In this document: positions 48,805-57,178 of the stretch, piece by piece
Layout of the letters: every line of letters starts with the position of its first letter
Numbering within the stretch: position 1 is the stretch's first letter
DNA from: Caballeronia sp. SEWSISQ10-4 2
Lineage (GTDB): Bacteria > Pseudomonadota > Gammaproteobacteria > Burkholderiales > Burkholderiaceae
NCBI RefSeq assembly: GCF_030464885.1
Contig: NZ_JALPRJ010000051.1
Span: forward strand, 1-63,640
DNA length: 63,640 nt
Reading direction: 5' to 3'
Notes under the pieces: generated by a model
Databases searched by the model: none
What the model was told of the DNA's origin: nothing
The model's input: only the letters and a program-made list of their open reading frames with translations
Translations under genes and position numbers: made by a program

Positions 48805-51800
48805 ATCATCCGAAGCACTCGTCCAGCCCATCCACCTGATGCCGGTCTCGGCGCGTGCCACGCTCTCGCCGCTGGCTACGCGTCTGCGTCGCGAGTTGAA
48901 GGGCGATGTGCTGTTCGACCGTGCGGCGCGTGGACGCTATGCGACGGATGCATCGATTTACCAGATCATGCCGCTGGGCGCAGTCGTGCCGAAGGATCAG
49001 GCCGACTTGCTGCTCGCTCTGGAGATTGCACGCGACGCCCGCGTGCCCGTGCTTGCACGCGGCGCGGGGACGAGCCAGTGCGGGCAGACGATTGGCGAGG
49101 CGCTGGTTATCGATACAAGCAAGTGGCTCAACAACATCGTCCACTTCGACCGCGAAGCGCGCACGGTGACGGTGGAGCCGGGCGTGGTGCTCGATCATCT
49201 GAACGCGTGGCTGAAACCGCATGGCTTGTGGTTTCCCGTCGATGTCTCGACCAGCGCGCAATGCACGATCGGCGGCATGGCGGGCAACAACTCGTGCGGC
49301 TCGCGGTCGATGGAATACGGGATCATGGTCCACAATGTAACGTCGATAGACGCCGTTCTGGTCGATGGTCATCAAGCGGTGTTCGCGGCTTTGCACGCGA
49401 TGTCCTCCGATCCACGCACGCGTCTGCTGGTGGAAGGCGTGCAGCAAATAGCGCAACGTGAACGCGATGAAATCCGCGAGCAGGTGCCGAAGGTACTGCG
49501 GCGTGTTGCAGGCTACAACATCGATCTCTTCGATTGCCAGAGTCCCTTGCCCTTCAGCGCCGACGGCGAACCGAACCTCGCGCAGTTGCTGGTGGGCTCT
49601 GAAGGCACGCTCGTGTTCAGCCGGCAACTCACGCTGAAGCTGTGGCCGCTGCCCGAGCACAAGACGCTGGGCGTCGTGAACTTCCCGGCGTTCTACGACG
49701 CCATGGACATGACGCAGCACATCGTCAAGCTGGGACCGGTTGCGGTCGAACTGGTCGATCGCACGATGATCGATCTGTCGATGTCCAATCCCGCGTTCCG
49801 TCCGGTGATCGAACAGGCGCTCGTTGGTCAACCGCAAGCCGTATTGCTGGTCGAATTCGCCGGTGCCGACAAGGCTGTGCAACTCGCGAAGCTGGCGCAG
49901 CTCGTGGAGCTGATGGGCGATCTCGGCCTGCCCGGTTCGGTGGTCGAGATGCCCGATGCCGCGCAACAAAAGGCCTTGTGGGAAGTGCGCAGGGCCGGCC
50001 TCAACATCATGATGAGCATGAAGGGCGACGGCAAGCCGGTATCGTTCATCGAAGATTGCGCCGTGCCGCTCGAACATCTGGCGCAGTACACCACGCGTCT
50101 TACCGAGGTCTTCCACAAACACCATACCGAAGGCACCTGGTACGCGCATGCGAGCGTCGGGACGTTGCACGTGCGGCCGATTCTCGATATGCGCCGCACG
50201 GGCGCACAAAAGATGCGGGCGATTGCGGAGGAAGCATCGGCATTGGTGCGCGAATACAAGGGCGCTTATTCGGGTGAACACGGCGATGGCCTGTGTCGCG
50301 GCGAATGGGTTGCGTGGCAATACGGACCGCGTATCAACGCTGCGTTCCGCGAGATCAAAGCGCTGTTCGATCCCGACAATCGCATGAGTCCGGATCGCGT
50401 TGTGAATCCGCCGAAGATGGACGACGCGACGAACTTTCGTTTCCCGCCGAGCTACCGCGAGCGTGAGTTAAAGACGCAACTCGACTGGTCGCAATGGAAC
50501 GTGACACGCGATCCGTTGACCGGAGCGGAGACCGCGCCGGGAACGGGCGACGATCGCACCGGCGGTCTCGCGAAGGCCGTCGAGATGTGCAACAACAACG
50601 GCCATTGCCGCAAGTTCGACGCAGGCACGATGTGCCCGAGCTATCGCATCACCAAGGACGAACAGCATGTCACGCGAGGCCGCGCGAATACGCTGCGGCT
50701 CGCGATCAGCGGACAACTCGGTGAAGACGGACTGGCGAGCCAGGACGTGAAGGACGTGCTGGACCTCTGCGTCTCGTGCAAGGGCTGTAAGCGCGATTGT
50801 CCGACCGGCGTCGATATGGCGAAGATCAAGATCGAAGCGCGTGCGGCGTGGACCGCGAGGAACGGCCTGCGCATGCGCGATCGGCTGGTCGCGTTCCTGC
50901 CGCGTTACGCGCCGTATGCGAGCCGCGTGCCGTCGTTGTTCGGATCGATGGAGCGGTTACCGCGTTTCGCGGGCTGGTTGAAAACGCGCCTTGGCCTTGC
51001 GCCGCAGCGCTCGTTTCCGCGCTTCCTGAAGTCGTTTTTATCGTCGGCCGTGCAGCCCTTATCACCCAACCCGGACGGCAAGGAAGTGCTGCTTTTCGTC
51101 GATACCTTCAACAACTACGTGGAACCCGACAACGCACGCGCTGCCCAGCGCGTGCTGGAAGCGGCCGGTTATACGGTTCATTTCAACGTGAAGGCGGGCG
51201 AACGGCCGCTATGTTGCGGACGCACGTTCCTGTCGGCGGGACGGGTCGACGAAGCGAAAGCCGAAGCGCGCCGCACGCTGGACACGCTGCGGCCTTACAT
51301 GGAACGTGGCGTGCCGATCGTCGGCCTTGAACCCTCGTGCCTGCTTTCTTTCCGCGATGAGTTCCTCGACTACGGTTATGGCGACGAAGCCCGCAAGCTC
51401 GCGCAATCCTCGTTCTTGTTCGAAGAGTTCCTGGTTCGCGAGAAAGAGGCGGGACGTCTGAAGCTTTCCTTGAAACCCCTCGCTCAGCCGAAGGCGCTGG
51501 TGCATGGCCACTGCCATCAAAAGGCCTTCGATGTGTTTCGTCCCGTGCAGACCGTGCTCGGCTGGATTCCTCAACTCGATGTGTCGGTAGTCGAATCGTC
51601 GTGTTGCGGCATGGCCGGAAGCTTCGGTTATGAAGCCGAGCATTACGAAGCATCGAAGGCGATGGCGGAGTTGTCGCTGCTGCCGGCGGTACGCCGGGCG
51701 CAGGACGCCGTGATCGTAGCCGACGGCACGAGTTGCCGCCATCAGATAGCCGACGGCACGGACACGAAGGCGCTGCATGTCGCCCAGGTATTGGCGTCGG

Positions 51801-51814
51801 CGCTAAAAGATTAG
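48794..51814 (+). CDS. Fused FAD-linked / 4Fe-4S 2-hydroxyacid dehydrogenase
   Basis: A 1006-residue protein that joins a GlcD/Dld-type FAD domain (about 45-240; VLARGAGTSQCGQTIGEA and TIGGMAGNNSCGSRS), a FAD-oxidase C-terminal domain (about 260-535), and a GlcF-like iron-sulfur part. The latter has two ferredoxin motifs, CNNNGHCRKFDAGTMCP (about 598) and CVSCKGCKRDCP (about 660), then two CCG domains ending with CCGRTF (about 805) and SCCGMAGSFG (about 935). It would oxidise a 2-hydroxyacid (glycolate or D-lactate like) to the oxoacid and pass electrons to quinone. It overlaps the aminotransferase gene, which consumes an oxoacid such as glyoxylate. Confidence 0.93.
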   Translation: MLTKSSEALVQPIHLMPVSARATLSPLATRLRRELKGDVLFDRAARGRYATDASIYQIMPLGAVVPKDQADLLLALEIARDARVPVLARGAGTSQCGQTIGEALVIDTSKWLNNIVHFDREARTVTVEPGVVLDHLNAWLKPHGLWFPVDVSTSAQCTIGGMAGNNSCGSRSMEYGIMVHNVTSIDAVLVDGHQAVFAALHAMSSDPRTRLLVEGVQQIAQRERDEIREQVPKVLRRVAGYNIDLFDCQSPLPFSADGEPNLAQLLVGSEGTLVFSRQLTLKLWPLPEHKTLGVVNFPAFYDAMDMTQHIVKLGPVAVELVDRTMIDLSMSNPAFRPVIEQALVGQPQAVLLVEFAGADKAVQLAKLAQLVELMGDLGLPGSVVEMPDAAQQKALWEVRRAGLNIMMSMKGDGKPVSFIEDCAVPLEHLAQYTTRLTEVFHKHHTEGTWYAHASVGTLHVRPILDMRRTGAQKMRAIAEEASALVREYKGAYSGEHGDGLCRGEWVAWQYGPRINAAFREIKALFDPDNRMSPDRVVNPPKMDDATNFRFPPSYRERELKTQLDWSQWNVTRDPLTGAETAPGTGDDRTGGLAKAVEMCNNNGHCRKFDAGTMCPSYRITKDEQHVTRGRANTLRLAISGQLGEDGLASQDVKDVLDLCVSCKGCKRDCPTGVDMAKIKIEARAAWTARNGLRMRDRLVAFLPRYAPYASRVPSLFGSMERLPRFAGWLKTRLGLAPQRSFPRFLKSFLSSAVQPLSPNPDGKEVLLFVDTFNNYVEPDNARAAQRVLEAAGYTVHFNVKAGERPLCCGRTFLSAGRVDEAKAEARRTLDTLRPYMERGVPIVGLEPSCLLSFRDEFLDYGYGDEARKLAQSSFLFEEFLVREKEAGRLKLSLKPLAQPKALVHGHCHQKAFDVFRPVQTVLGWIPQLDVSVVESSCCGMAGSFGYEAEHYEASKAMAELSLLPAVRRAQDAVIVADGTSCRHQIADGTDTKALHVAQVLASALKD

Positions 51815-51875
51815 CGACGCGCAGGGATTCACATAAACAGCGGACGGGCTCACGTTCCGCGAACAGGAGACACGC

Positions 51876-51932
51876 ATGGCACGACCGCGCAGACCCAGGA
51901 TTCGACACATCGCTTTAACGCCCGTTCAGTAA
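51876..51932 (+). CDS. Candidate Arg-rich leader peptide
   Basis: An 18-codon frame, M-A-R-P-R-R-P-R-I-R-H-I-A-L-T-P-V-Q, starts after AGGAG at six bases in the 200-bp gap between the dehydrogenase and MFS genes. It could be a regulatory upstream frame, but leader peptides of this size cannot be told from chance without more sequences. Its six arginines and good ribosome site are the only support. Confidence 0.35.
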   Translation: MARPRRPRIRHIALTPVQ

Positions 51933-52015
51933 CGCCTTATCGACGTTTCAGATGCAGCTCGCTTCAGGCGCCCGTGGGCGTCGTGATGAAACACGCACTA
52001 ATCAAGGAGACGATG

Positions 52016-53314
52016 ATGTTCCGTCGAGCTACGACGCGCGTTCTGTTGTTGCTGTGCGCAATGTATTTCATTACCTATGTCGACCGTGTCAACGTCAGTA
52101 CCGCCGCCTCGCAGTTCGGCGCGGAACTGCACTTGTCTCATACGCAAATCGGCTTCGTTTTTTCAGCGTTTGCCTATCCGTATCTCGTGTTCCAGATTAT
52201 TGGCGGATGGGTCGGTGACCGGTTCGGGCCGCGTCGGACGCTTGCCGTCTGTGCCGTGATCTGGGCAGGTGCCACGGTGATGACCGGGCTGGCCGGCGGG
52301 TTCGTATCGCTGATCATTGCGCGCTTGTTGCTCGGGCTGGGCGAAGGGGCAACGTTCCCCACCGCTACCCGCGCCATGTCGAACTGGATGCCCGCCGATA
52401 AGCGCGGTTTCGCGCAAGGGACCACACACGCCGCATCGCGCATCGGTAACGCCGTGGCGCCGCCGTTGATCGTCTGGTTGATGATCGCGACCAGCTGGCG
52501 TGGTGCGTTTATCGTGACGGGGGTTATCAGCTTTTTGTGGGCGGTTGTGTGGATCTTCTATTTCCGCGATAACCCGCGCGAGCATAAGAGCATTACCCCC
52601 GACGAGTGCGCCACGCTTTCGTCGTTCTCCGGAGTCAAGCAGCGCGTGCCCGTGCCGTGGCGTGCATTGCTGGGACGGATGGCCCCCGTGACCGCCGTGT
52701 ACTTCTGCTACGGCTGGGTGTTGTGGCTCTTCCTCGGCTGGATTCCGCAGTACTTTCTCCACAACTATCACATGGAGTTGGGGAAGTCGGCGTTGTTCGC
52801 CTCGGGCGTTTTCTTTGCCGGCGTGCTTGGTGACTGGCTCGGCGGATCAATGACAGATCGCATCCTGCGGCGCAGCGGAAACATCCGCCTGGCTCGCAAT
52901 GTGATGGTCGGTGTCTGCATGTTCCTGACGCTGCTTTCGCTTGCGCCCATCATGCTGGTTTCCAACATGTCGATCACCCTGGCCGCGGTGTGCCTGAGCG
53001 GTGGGTTCTTCTTCAACGAGATGACGATCGGGCCGATGTGGGCCGTGCCCATGGACATCGCGCCGAAACACGCGGGCACCGCTAGCGGAATCATGAATTC
53101 GGGTTCTGCGCTCGCCGCGATCATTAGCCCGGTTGTCGGCGGATTCCTGATCGACCGGACCGGGAACTGGAATCTGCCTTTCACGGTGTCCATGATCTTG
53201 ATGGTTGCCGGCATTGTGCTTTCGTTCACCATGCGGCCAGACCGGGCGCTGGATGACGTTGTTGCCGGTGCTGACGGGAAGAAGGGCGCGGAGCCGGAGC
53301 GGAAGTTTGTTTAG
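52016..53314 (+). CDS. ACS-family MFS transporter
   Basis: A 432-residue MFS carrier, 12 predicted helices, of the anion:cation symporter group (hexuronate, D-galactonate, phthalate, sugar acids). The start RVLLLLCAMYFITYVDRVNVSTA is a family hallmark, with RFGPRRTLAVCAVIWAGATV between helices 2 and 3 and LLGLGEGATFPTATRAMSNW in helix 4. In ACS members the RVN motif in helix 1 and the WM following helix 4 help recognise the carboxylate. AAGGAG precedes two tandem ATG codons; the second (52016) is chosen. It is the first gene of a set with enoyl-CoA hydratase and CoA-transferase. Confidence 0.92.
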   Translation: MFRRATTRVLLLLCAMYFITYVDRVNVSTAASQFGAELHLSHTQIGFVFSAFAYPYLVFQIIGGWVGDRFGPRRTLAVCAVIWAGATVMTGLAGGFVSLIIARLLLGLGEGATFPTATRAMSNWMPADKRGFAQGTTHAASRIGNAVAPPLIVWLMIATSWRGAFIVTGVISFLWAVVWIFYFRDNPREHKSITPDECATLSSFSGVKQRVPVPWRALLGRMAPVTAVYFCYGWVLWLFLGWIPQYFLHNYHMELGKSALFASGVFFAGVLGDWLGGSMTDRILRRSGNIRLARNVMVGVCMFLTLLSLAPIMLVSNMSITLAAVCLSGGFFFNEMTIGPMWAVPMDIAPKHAGTASGIMNSGSALAAIISPVVGGFLIDRTGNWNLPFTVSMILMVAGIVLSFTMRPDRALDDVVAGADGKKGAEPERKFV

Positions 53315-53361
53315 GAGCGCGCTCGCGCCGGAAGCTGTTATTTCTTGCTCCAGGAGACGAT

Positions 53362-54144
53362 GTGGCTGAACCATCCATCTTGATCGAACGCGGGGATTTC
53401 ATCGCGACCGTTGTCATCGATCGGCCAGCGAAGCTCAACGCCATGACCAAACCGTTATGGCAGTCGCTGGGCGAAAACATCGAAGCGCTCTCCGCCGATG
53501 ATTCCATCCGCTGCATCATCCTGCGGGGCGCCGGCGAGAAAGCCTTCTCGCCGGGCAACGACATAGCCGAGTTTCAGACCGACCGCTCCAACGTCGAACA
53601 GGCCCGCGCGTATGGCGCGATCATGCATCGCACGCTTTCATCGCTTGGTGCATGCCGGCATCCGATAGTCGCGATGATTCACGGCATCTGCGTGGGCGGC
53701 GGGCTCGAAATTGCAGCCATGTGCGATCTGCGCATCTGCGGGGAGTCCAGCCGTTTTGGCGTGCCGATCAAGAACCTTGGCCTCGTGATGGCGCATGCGG
53801 AACTCGACGCCCTCGTGCAACTCGCGGGTCCCGCCGTTGCGCTCGAAATCTTGCTGGAAGGGCGCATCTTCGGCGCGCAAGAGGCGCGTGCGAAGGGACT
53901 CGTCACGCGGGTCGTCGCCGACGATCAGGTCACCGCAGAAACGCTAGCCACAGCGCGCCGGATTGCCGACGGTGCGCCGCTCGTCGCGCGCTGGCATAAG
54001 CAGTTCGTGAAGCGCGCAATGAACCCGGCGCCGCTGACGGCCGAGGAACGCGACGAAGGTTTTGCGTGCTTTGGTACGGAAGATTTTCGTACGGGTTATC
54101 AGGCCTTCCTCGATAAGGTCAAACCGGAATTCAAGGGGCGTTGA
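53362..54144 (+). CDS. Enoyl-CoA hydratase/isomerase family protein
   Basis: A 260-residue crotonase-fold enzyme starting with GTG after AGGAGA. Oxyanion-hole and substrate motifs are present: GAGEKAFSPGNDIAEF (about 50-65) and MIHGICVGGGLEIAAMCDLRICGESSRFG (about 105-133). The usual catalytic glutamate pair of 2-enoyl-CoA hydratase is not fully clear: SSRFGVPIKNLGLV lacks the E-(x)-G glutamate position often seen, so isomerase, decarboxylase or ring-opening activity is also possible. It precedes the CoA-transferase by two bases (TGA, then ATG), showing one transcript; the acyl-CoA it uses presumably comes from that transferase. Confidence 0.87.
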   Translation: MAEPSILIERGDFIATVVIDRPAKLNAMTKPLWQSLGENIEALSADDSIRCIILRGAGEKAFSPGNDIAEFQTDRSNVEQARAYGAIMHRTLSSLGACRHPIVAMIHGICVGGGLEIAAMCDLRICGESSRFGVPIKNLGLVMAHAELDALVQLAGPAVALEILLEGRIFGAQEARAKGLVTRVVADDQVTAETLATARRIADGAPLVARWHKQFVKRAMNPAPLTAEERDEGFACFGTEDFRTGYQAFLDKVKPEFKGR

Positions 54145-54145
54145 A

Positions 54146-55375
54146 ATGCTCGAAACAGAAACACGCAGCAAAGGTCCGCTTGCGGGCATGTGCGTCATTG
54201 AACTCGCTCACATCATGTCTGGTCCCATCTGCGGAATGATGCTCGCCGACATGGGCGCCGATGTCATCAAGGTCGAGAAGATTCCCGGCGGAGACGACTG
54301 CCGTCGATTCGCGCCTATCCTTGAAGGCGGCGAGTCGGCGTCGTTCATGATCGTGAACCGCAATAAGCGCGGCGTCGCAATCAACCTCAAGACCGAGGGC
54401 GGCCGCGAAGTGCTGCGCAAGATGCTGGCCACCGCAGACGTAGTTACCGAGAACTATCGGCGCGGCACGATGGAAAAACTCGGCATGGGTTATGAGGCGC
54501 TCAAGGCCGAGAATCCCGGCTTGATCTATTGCGCGATCTCGGGTTTCGGCCGCAGCGGACCGATGGCCGACAAAGGGGGGTTCGACCTGATCGCGCAGGG
54601 CATGAGCGGCCTCATGAGCATGACCGGCGAACCCGGTCAGGCGCCCATCAAAGCGGGCTCGCCTGTCACCGATATCAACGCGGGCATTCTCGCCGCGCTA
54701 GGAATCTGCGCGGCCTACGCCGGCAGGCAGCGAACCGGGCTGGGCCAGATGGTGGACACGTCGCTTTTCGAAGCGGGTTTGCAGCAGATGTACTGGGCCT
54801 TTGCCAACTACTTCGCCGACGGCACGGTGTTGCCCAAGGCAGGCTCGGCCAATCCGACTAGCGCGCCGTATCAGGCGTTCCGGACACGCGACGGGTGGGT
54901 CAATATCGGCGCGGCGAATCAGAGTAATTACGAGCGTCTGGTGGACGCGCTGGATATTCCGGGTCTTGCCGGCGATGAGCGTTTCAGGACCAATGCTGGA
55001 CGGTTGAAGCATCGTGGCGTGCTTGTCGAAATCCTGACCGCGAGGCTTGTCGAGCGGACGACGAACGAATGGCTCGCGACATTCGATGCAATCGGCCTGC
55101 CGTCCGGGCCGGTGCTTGGCGTGCCCGAAGCGGTCGCACACGAACAAGCGATCGCGCGCGGAATGATTGTGGAGACAACACATCCGGTTGGAGGGCGCAT
55201 GCGCGGTCTCGGTCTGCCGATCCATTTCTCCGAGGGCCTCACGCAATCGCCCGTGCCCGCGCCGCTGCTCGGTCAACACACATCGGAAGTGCTGCGGGAA
55301 TACGGTTTCTCCGATGAACGTATCCATGCGCTAAAGCAGGAGGGCGCCATTCTATCGAGCGATGTAGCGGTCTAA
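54146..55375 (+). CDS. CaiB/BaiF CoA-transferase
   Basis: A 409-residue class III CoA-transferase. It starts GPLAGMCVIELAHIMSGPI, with LADMGADVIKVEKIPGGDDC, INLKTEGGREVLRKML, NYRRGTMEKLGMGYEAL and the catalytic aspartate in GLGQMVDTSLFEAGLQ (about residue 190). Partner of the enoyl-CoA hydratase two bases upstream and the ACS carrier: a carboxylate is taken up, given CoA and hydrated or isomerised. It is unrelated in detail to the CoA-transferase at 11338, which belongs to a different operon. The start is the ATG after the hydratase stop; the frame opens earlier inside that gene. Confidence 0.9.
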   Translation: MLETETRSKGPLAGMCVIELAHIMSGPICGMMLADMGADVIKVEKIPGGDDCRRFAPILEGGESASFMIVNRNKRGVAINLKTEGGREVLRKMLATADVVTENYRRGTMEKLGMGYEALKAENPGLIYCAISGFGRSGPMADKGGFDLIAQGMSGLMSMTGEPGQAPIKAGSPVTDINAGILAALGICAAYAGRQRTGLGQMVDTSLFEAGLQQMYWAFANYFADGTVLPKAGSANPTSAPYQAFRTRDGWVNIGAANQSNYERLVDALDIPGLAGDERFRTNAGRLKHRGVLVEILTARLVERTTNEWLATFDAIGLPSGPVLGVPEAVAHEQAIARGMIVETTHPVGGRMRGLGLPIHFSEGLTQSPVPAPLLGQHTSEVLREYGFSDERIHALKQEGAILSSDVAV

Positions 55376-55407
55376 GTTATCGTGATTAAAACTGTCGGGT
55401 TCTCTTG

Positions 55408-56037
55408 TTACTCAATCGAGAGCCTCAACGCGAACGCCAGCAATGCCGCCGAGAACGTCCAGCGCTGCACGACCTGGGCGCGCGGATGACTGCGCAACCA
55501 ACCCGAAATACGCACGGCAGAAAACGCGAGCGTCGTGTCGAAAACCGCGCCTATAACAACCAGCACCACACCCAGTTCTACCACTTGCGACCACACCGCA
55601 CCCGCCTCGGGATGCACGAATTGCGGCAGCAGGACTGAACAGAACAGGAGCGCCTTCGGGTTGAGCAGACTGCTCAGCACGCCCTTCGACAGAGCGGCGC
55701 GCAGCGTCGGACGTGTCTTCGAAGTCGTATTGTTGTCGTCGAGACCGAACGCAGGCGAGCGGAAAATCTGGATCGCGATATAGGCGAGATACAGCGCTCC
55801 GGCAATACGCACGCCGTCGTAAAGCCACGGTGCGCTGCGCAACAATGCTGCCACGCCAAGCGCGGACAACGTGACGTGCAGGCTACGGGCAATCGCGAGG
55901 CCGGCGGCGGTCGAGAGCCCGTGCTTTAGCCCGCGCGTTGAGCTCGTCTGCAGAATGAGCGCCATGTCCGGGCCGGGTAGTGCATAAACGACCGCGAGGG
56001 CCCCGATAAAGACGAGCAGCAATTGCAGCGAGACCAT
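55408..56037 (-). CDS. LysE/RhtB-family translocator
   Basis: A 209-residue membrane protein with about six helices, of the LysE/RhtB amino-acid exporter family. Markers are ALPGPDMALILQTSSTRGLKH in helix 1-2, GLAIARSLHVTLSALGVA, and the central GVLSSLLNPKALLFCSVLLPQF with the conserved NPK. It should export an amino acid or derivative. GGAGG lies six bases before the ATG at 56037; the ORF's earlier start (56043) is a TTG. It lies 73 bp downstream of the DUF4406 gene on the same strand. It is convergent with the CoA-transferase gene. Confidence 0.9.
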   Translation of the reverse strand: MVSLQLLLVFIGALAVVYALPGPDMALILQTSSTRGLKHGLSTAAGLAIARSLHVTLSALGVAALLRSAPWLYDGVRIAGALYLAYIAIQIFRSPAFGLDDNNTTSKTRPTLRAALSKGVLSSLLNPKALLFCSVLLPQFVHPEAGAVWSQVVELGVVLVVIGAVFDTTLAFSAVRISGWLRSHPRAQVVQRWTFSAALLAFALRLSIE

Positions 56038-56110
56038 GATCAACCTCCGTTTCGATGCTTTGATCTTGCCGCGAATCGATGAGCGTTTTCTGGCTTAGTG
56101 ATCCTTGTTT

Positions 56111-56500
56111 TTACCTCTCGTTAGAGGAAAACGCCAAGGTGACTTCCGGAATATCGCTAAGACTTCTATAAGCCGGCAACCCGAGTTCTTCGGCGAGCTT
56201 GACGTCGGCATCTGCACCTTGCGACGCACCGTCGATGCGAAATACCGCGTCGCATTGCCTGATCAGGCGATTCGCGACTGGATATAAGAACGTTTCGCTT
56301 ATCGCATCGCCCACGGTTTTGGAGCCCGCCGCCGCCGCTAAAGGAAGCGCCACCCACTCGCCGATCATCGGCATATGCCCGAGCCGGTAGAGATGCAATG
56401 CGGCCTCTTCAAGCCGCTGAAGATTTCTGGCGATCAAGGCGGCATCGCCATTGGTGCCGCTGCGGTACGGTCCCGCAATGAGTATGAGTCTGGGGTTCAC
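56111..56500 (-). CDS. DUF4406 (nucleoside 2-deoxyribosyltransferase-like) protein
   Basis: A 129-residue protein with a Rossmann-like fold related to nucleoside 2'-deoxyribosyltransferases. LILIAGPYRSGTNGD is the N-terminal strand-loop, HLYRLGHMPMIGEW the next helix, and CDAVFRIDGASQGADADVKLAEELGLPAY holds the D-G-x-S/SxGA-D motif that contacts ribose or phosphate. No clear catalytic glutamate is identified, so an enzyme activity is uncertain. The ATG at 56500 overlaps the NudK stop by four bases (ATGA), so the two are coupled, and both may act on nucleotide sugars or nucleosides. Confidence 0.85.
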   Translation of the reverse strand: MNPRLILIAGPYRSGTNGDAALIARNLQRLEEAALHLYRLGHMPMIGEWVALPLAAAAGSKTVGDAISETFLYPVANRLIRQCDAVFRIDGASQGADADVKLAEELGLPAYRSLSDIPEVTLAFSSNER

Positions 56501-57096
56501 GGCACGCTCCTTTCAAACACACCGTTCAACGCCGCGAACTGCAGCAGCATGATCGTTTTCGCATCGACAATTTCACCGCGACGCACCGCTTGCAACGCAT
56601 CGTCGAAGGTCAGTTCAATCACTTCGAGATCCTCGCCCTCCGCTTCCAGGCCGCCGCCGTGTCCCACGCGCGCCGACGCGTCGTACTCGGCGATAAAAAA
56701 ATGCAGCTTCTCCGTAACCGAACCGGGGCTCATATACGCTTCAAAAACCTTCTGCACGTTTTGTACGCGATACCCCGTTTCCTCTTCCGCTTCAGCGCGG
56801 ATCCGCTCTTCCGGCGAAGCATTGTCGAGCAGCCCCCCGGCGGCCTCGATCATCATCCCGTCATGGCCATTGACGAATGCGGGGAATCGGAACTGCCGGG
56901 TCAGCACGACGGTCCGCTGGTCGCGGTTGAACAGCAGGATAGTTGCCCCGTTACCGCGGTCGTAAGTCTCGCGGCTTTGACGCTGCCACGCGCCGTCGCG
57001 ACGCAGGAAATCGAAGGTCGTCTTCTTCAGCACGTACCAATCGTCGGACAAAAGCGTTGTGTCGATAATGCGAACCCGGTCTTTCGTAGCAACCAT
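56497..57096 (-). CDS. nudK: NudK-like Nudix hydrolase
   Basis: A 199-residue Nudix hydrolase of the NudK/GDP-mannose pyrophosphatase type. The Nudix box is GGLLDNASPEERIRAEAEEETGY at about residues 86-108; it carries the E-E-x-G core, with the preceding R-E of the classical box replaced by A-E as some NudK proteins have K-E. An N-terminal ADDWYVLKKTTFDF-like segment and a YMSPGSVTEKLHFF strand complete the family. It hydrolyses sugar-nucleotide pyrophosphates. Divergent from the DeoR regulator, sharing the phased repeats at 57134-57173, and coupled with the DUF4406 gene. Confidence 0.85.
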   Translation of the reverse strand: MVATKDRVRIIDTTLLSDDWYVLKKTTFDFLRRDGAWQRQSRETYDRGNGATILLFNRDQRTVVLTRQFRFPAFVNGHDGMMIEAAGGLLDNASPEERIRAEAEEETGYRVQNVQKVFEAYMSPGSVTEKLHFFIAEYDASARVGHGGGLEAEGEDLEVIELTFDDALQAVRRGEIVDAKTIMLLQFAALNGVFERSVP

Positions 57097-57133
57097 CTCT
57101 TAGCTCCACGTCGCGCAAAAGGAGGAGTCATGG

Positions 57134-57173
57134 TATCGTGTGATTTCGTGCAATATCAAGATATTTCGTGCAA
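57134..57173. promoter_or_regulatory. Phased 10-bp repeats between NudK and DeoR genes
   Basis: Four consecutive 10-mers read TATCGTGTGA, TTTCGTGCAA, TATCAAGATA and TTTCGTGCAA. The second and fourth are identical, 20 bp apart, and the first shares the TCGTG core ten bases earlier, so the sites recur on one face of the helix. They lie 5-45 bp before the DeoR start and are a likely DeoR operator. Confidence 0.65.
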
Positions 57174-57178
57174 ACGCC

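Noticed and set aside
48806..50320. 504-codon minus-strand frame antisense to the FAD/Fe-S dehydrogenase gene
   Set aside because: It has no family pattern and an Arg/His-rich antisense composition, while the plus strand has unmistakable FAD and iron-sulfur motifs.
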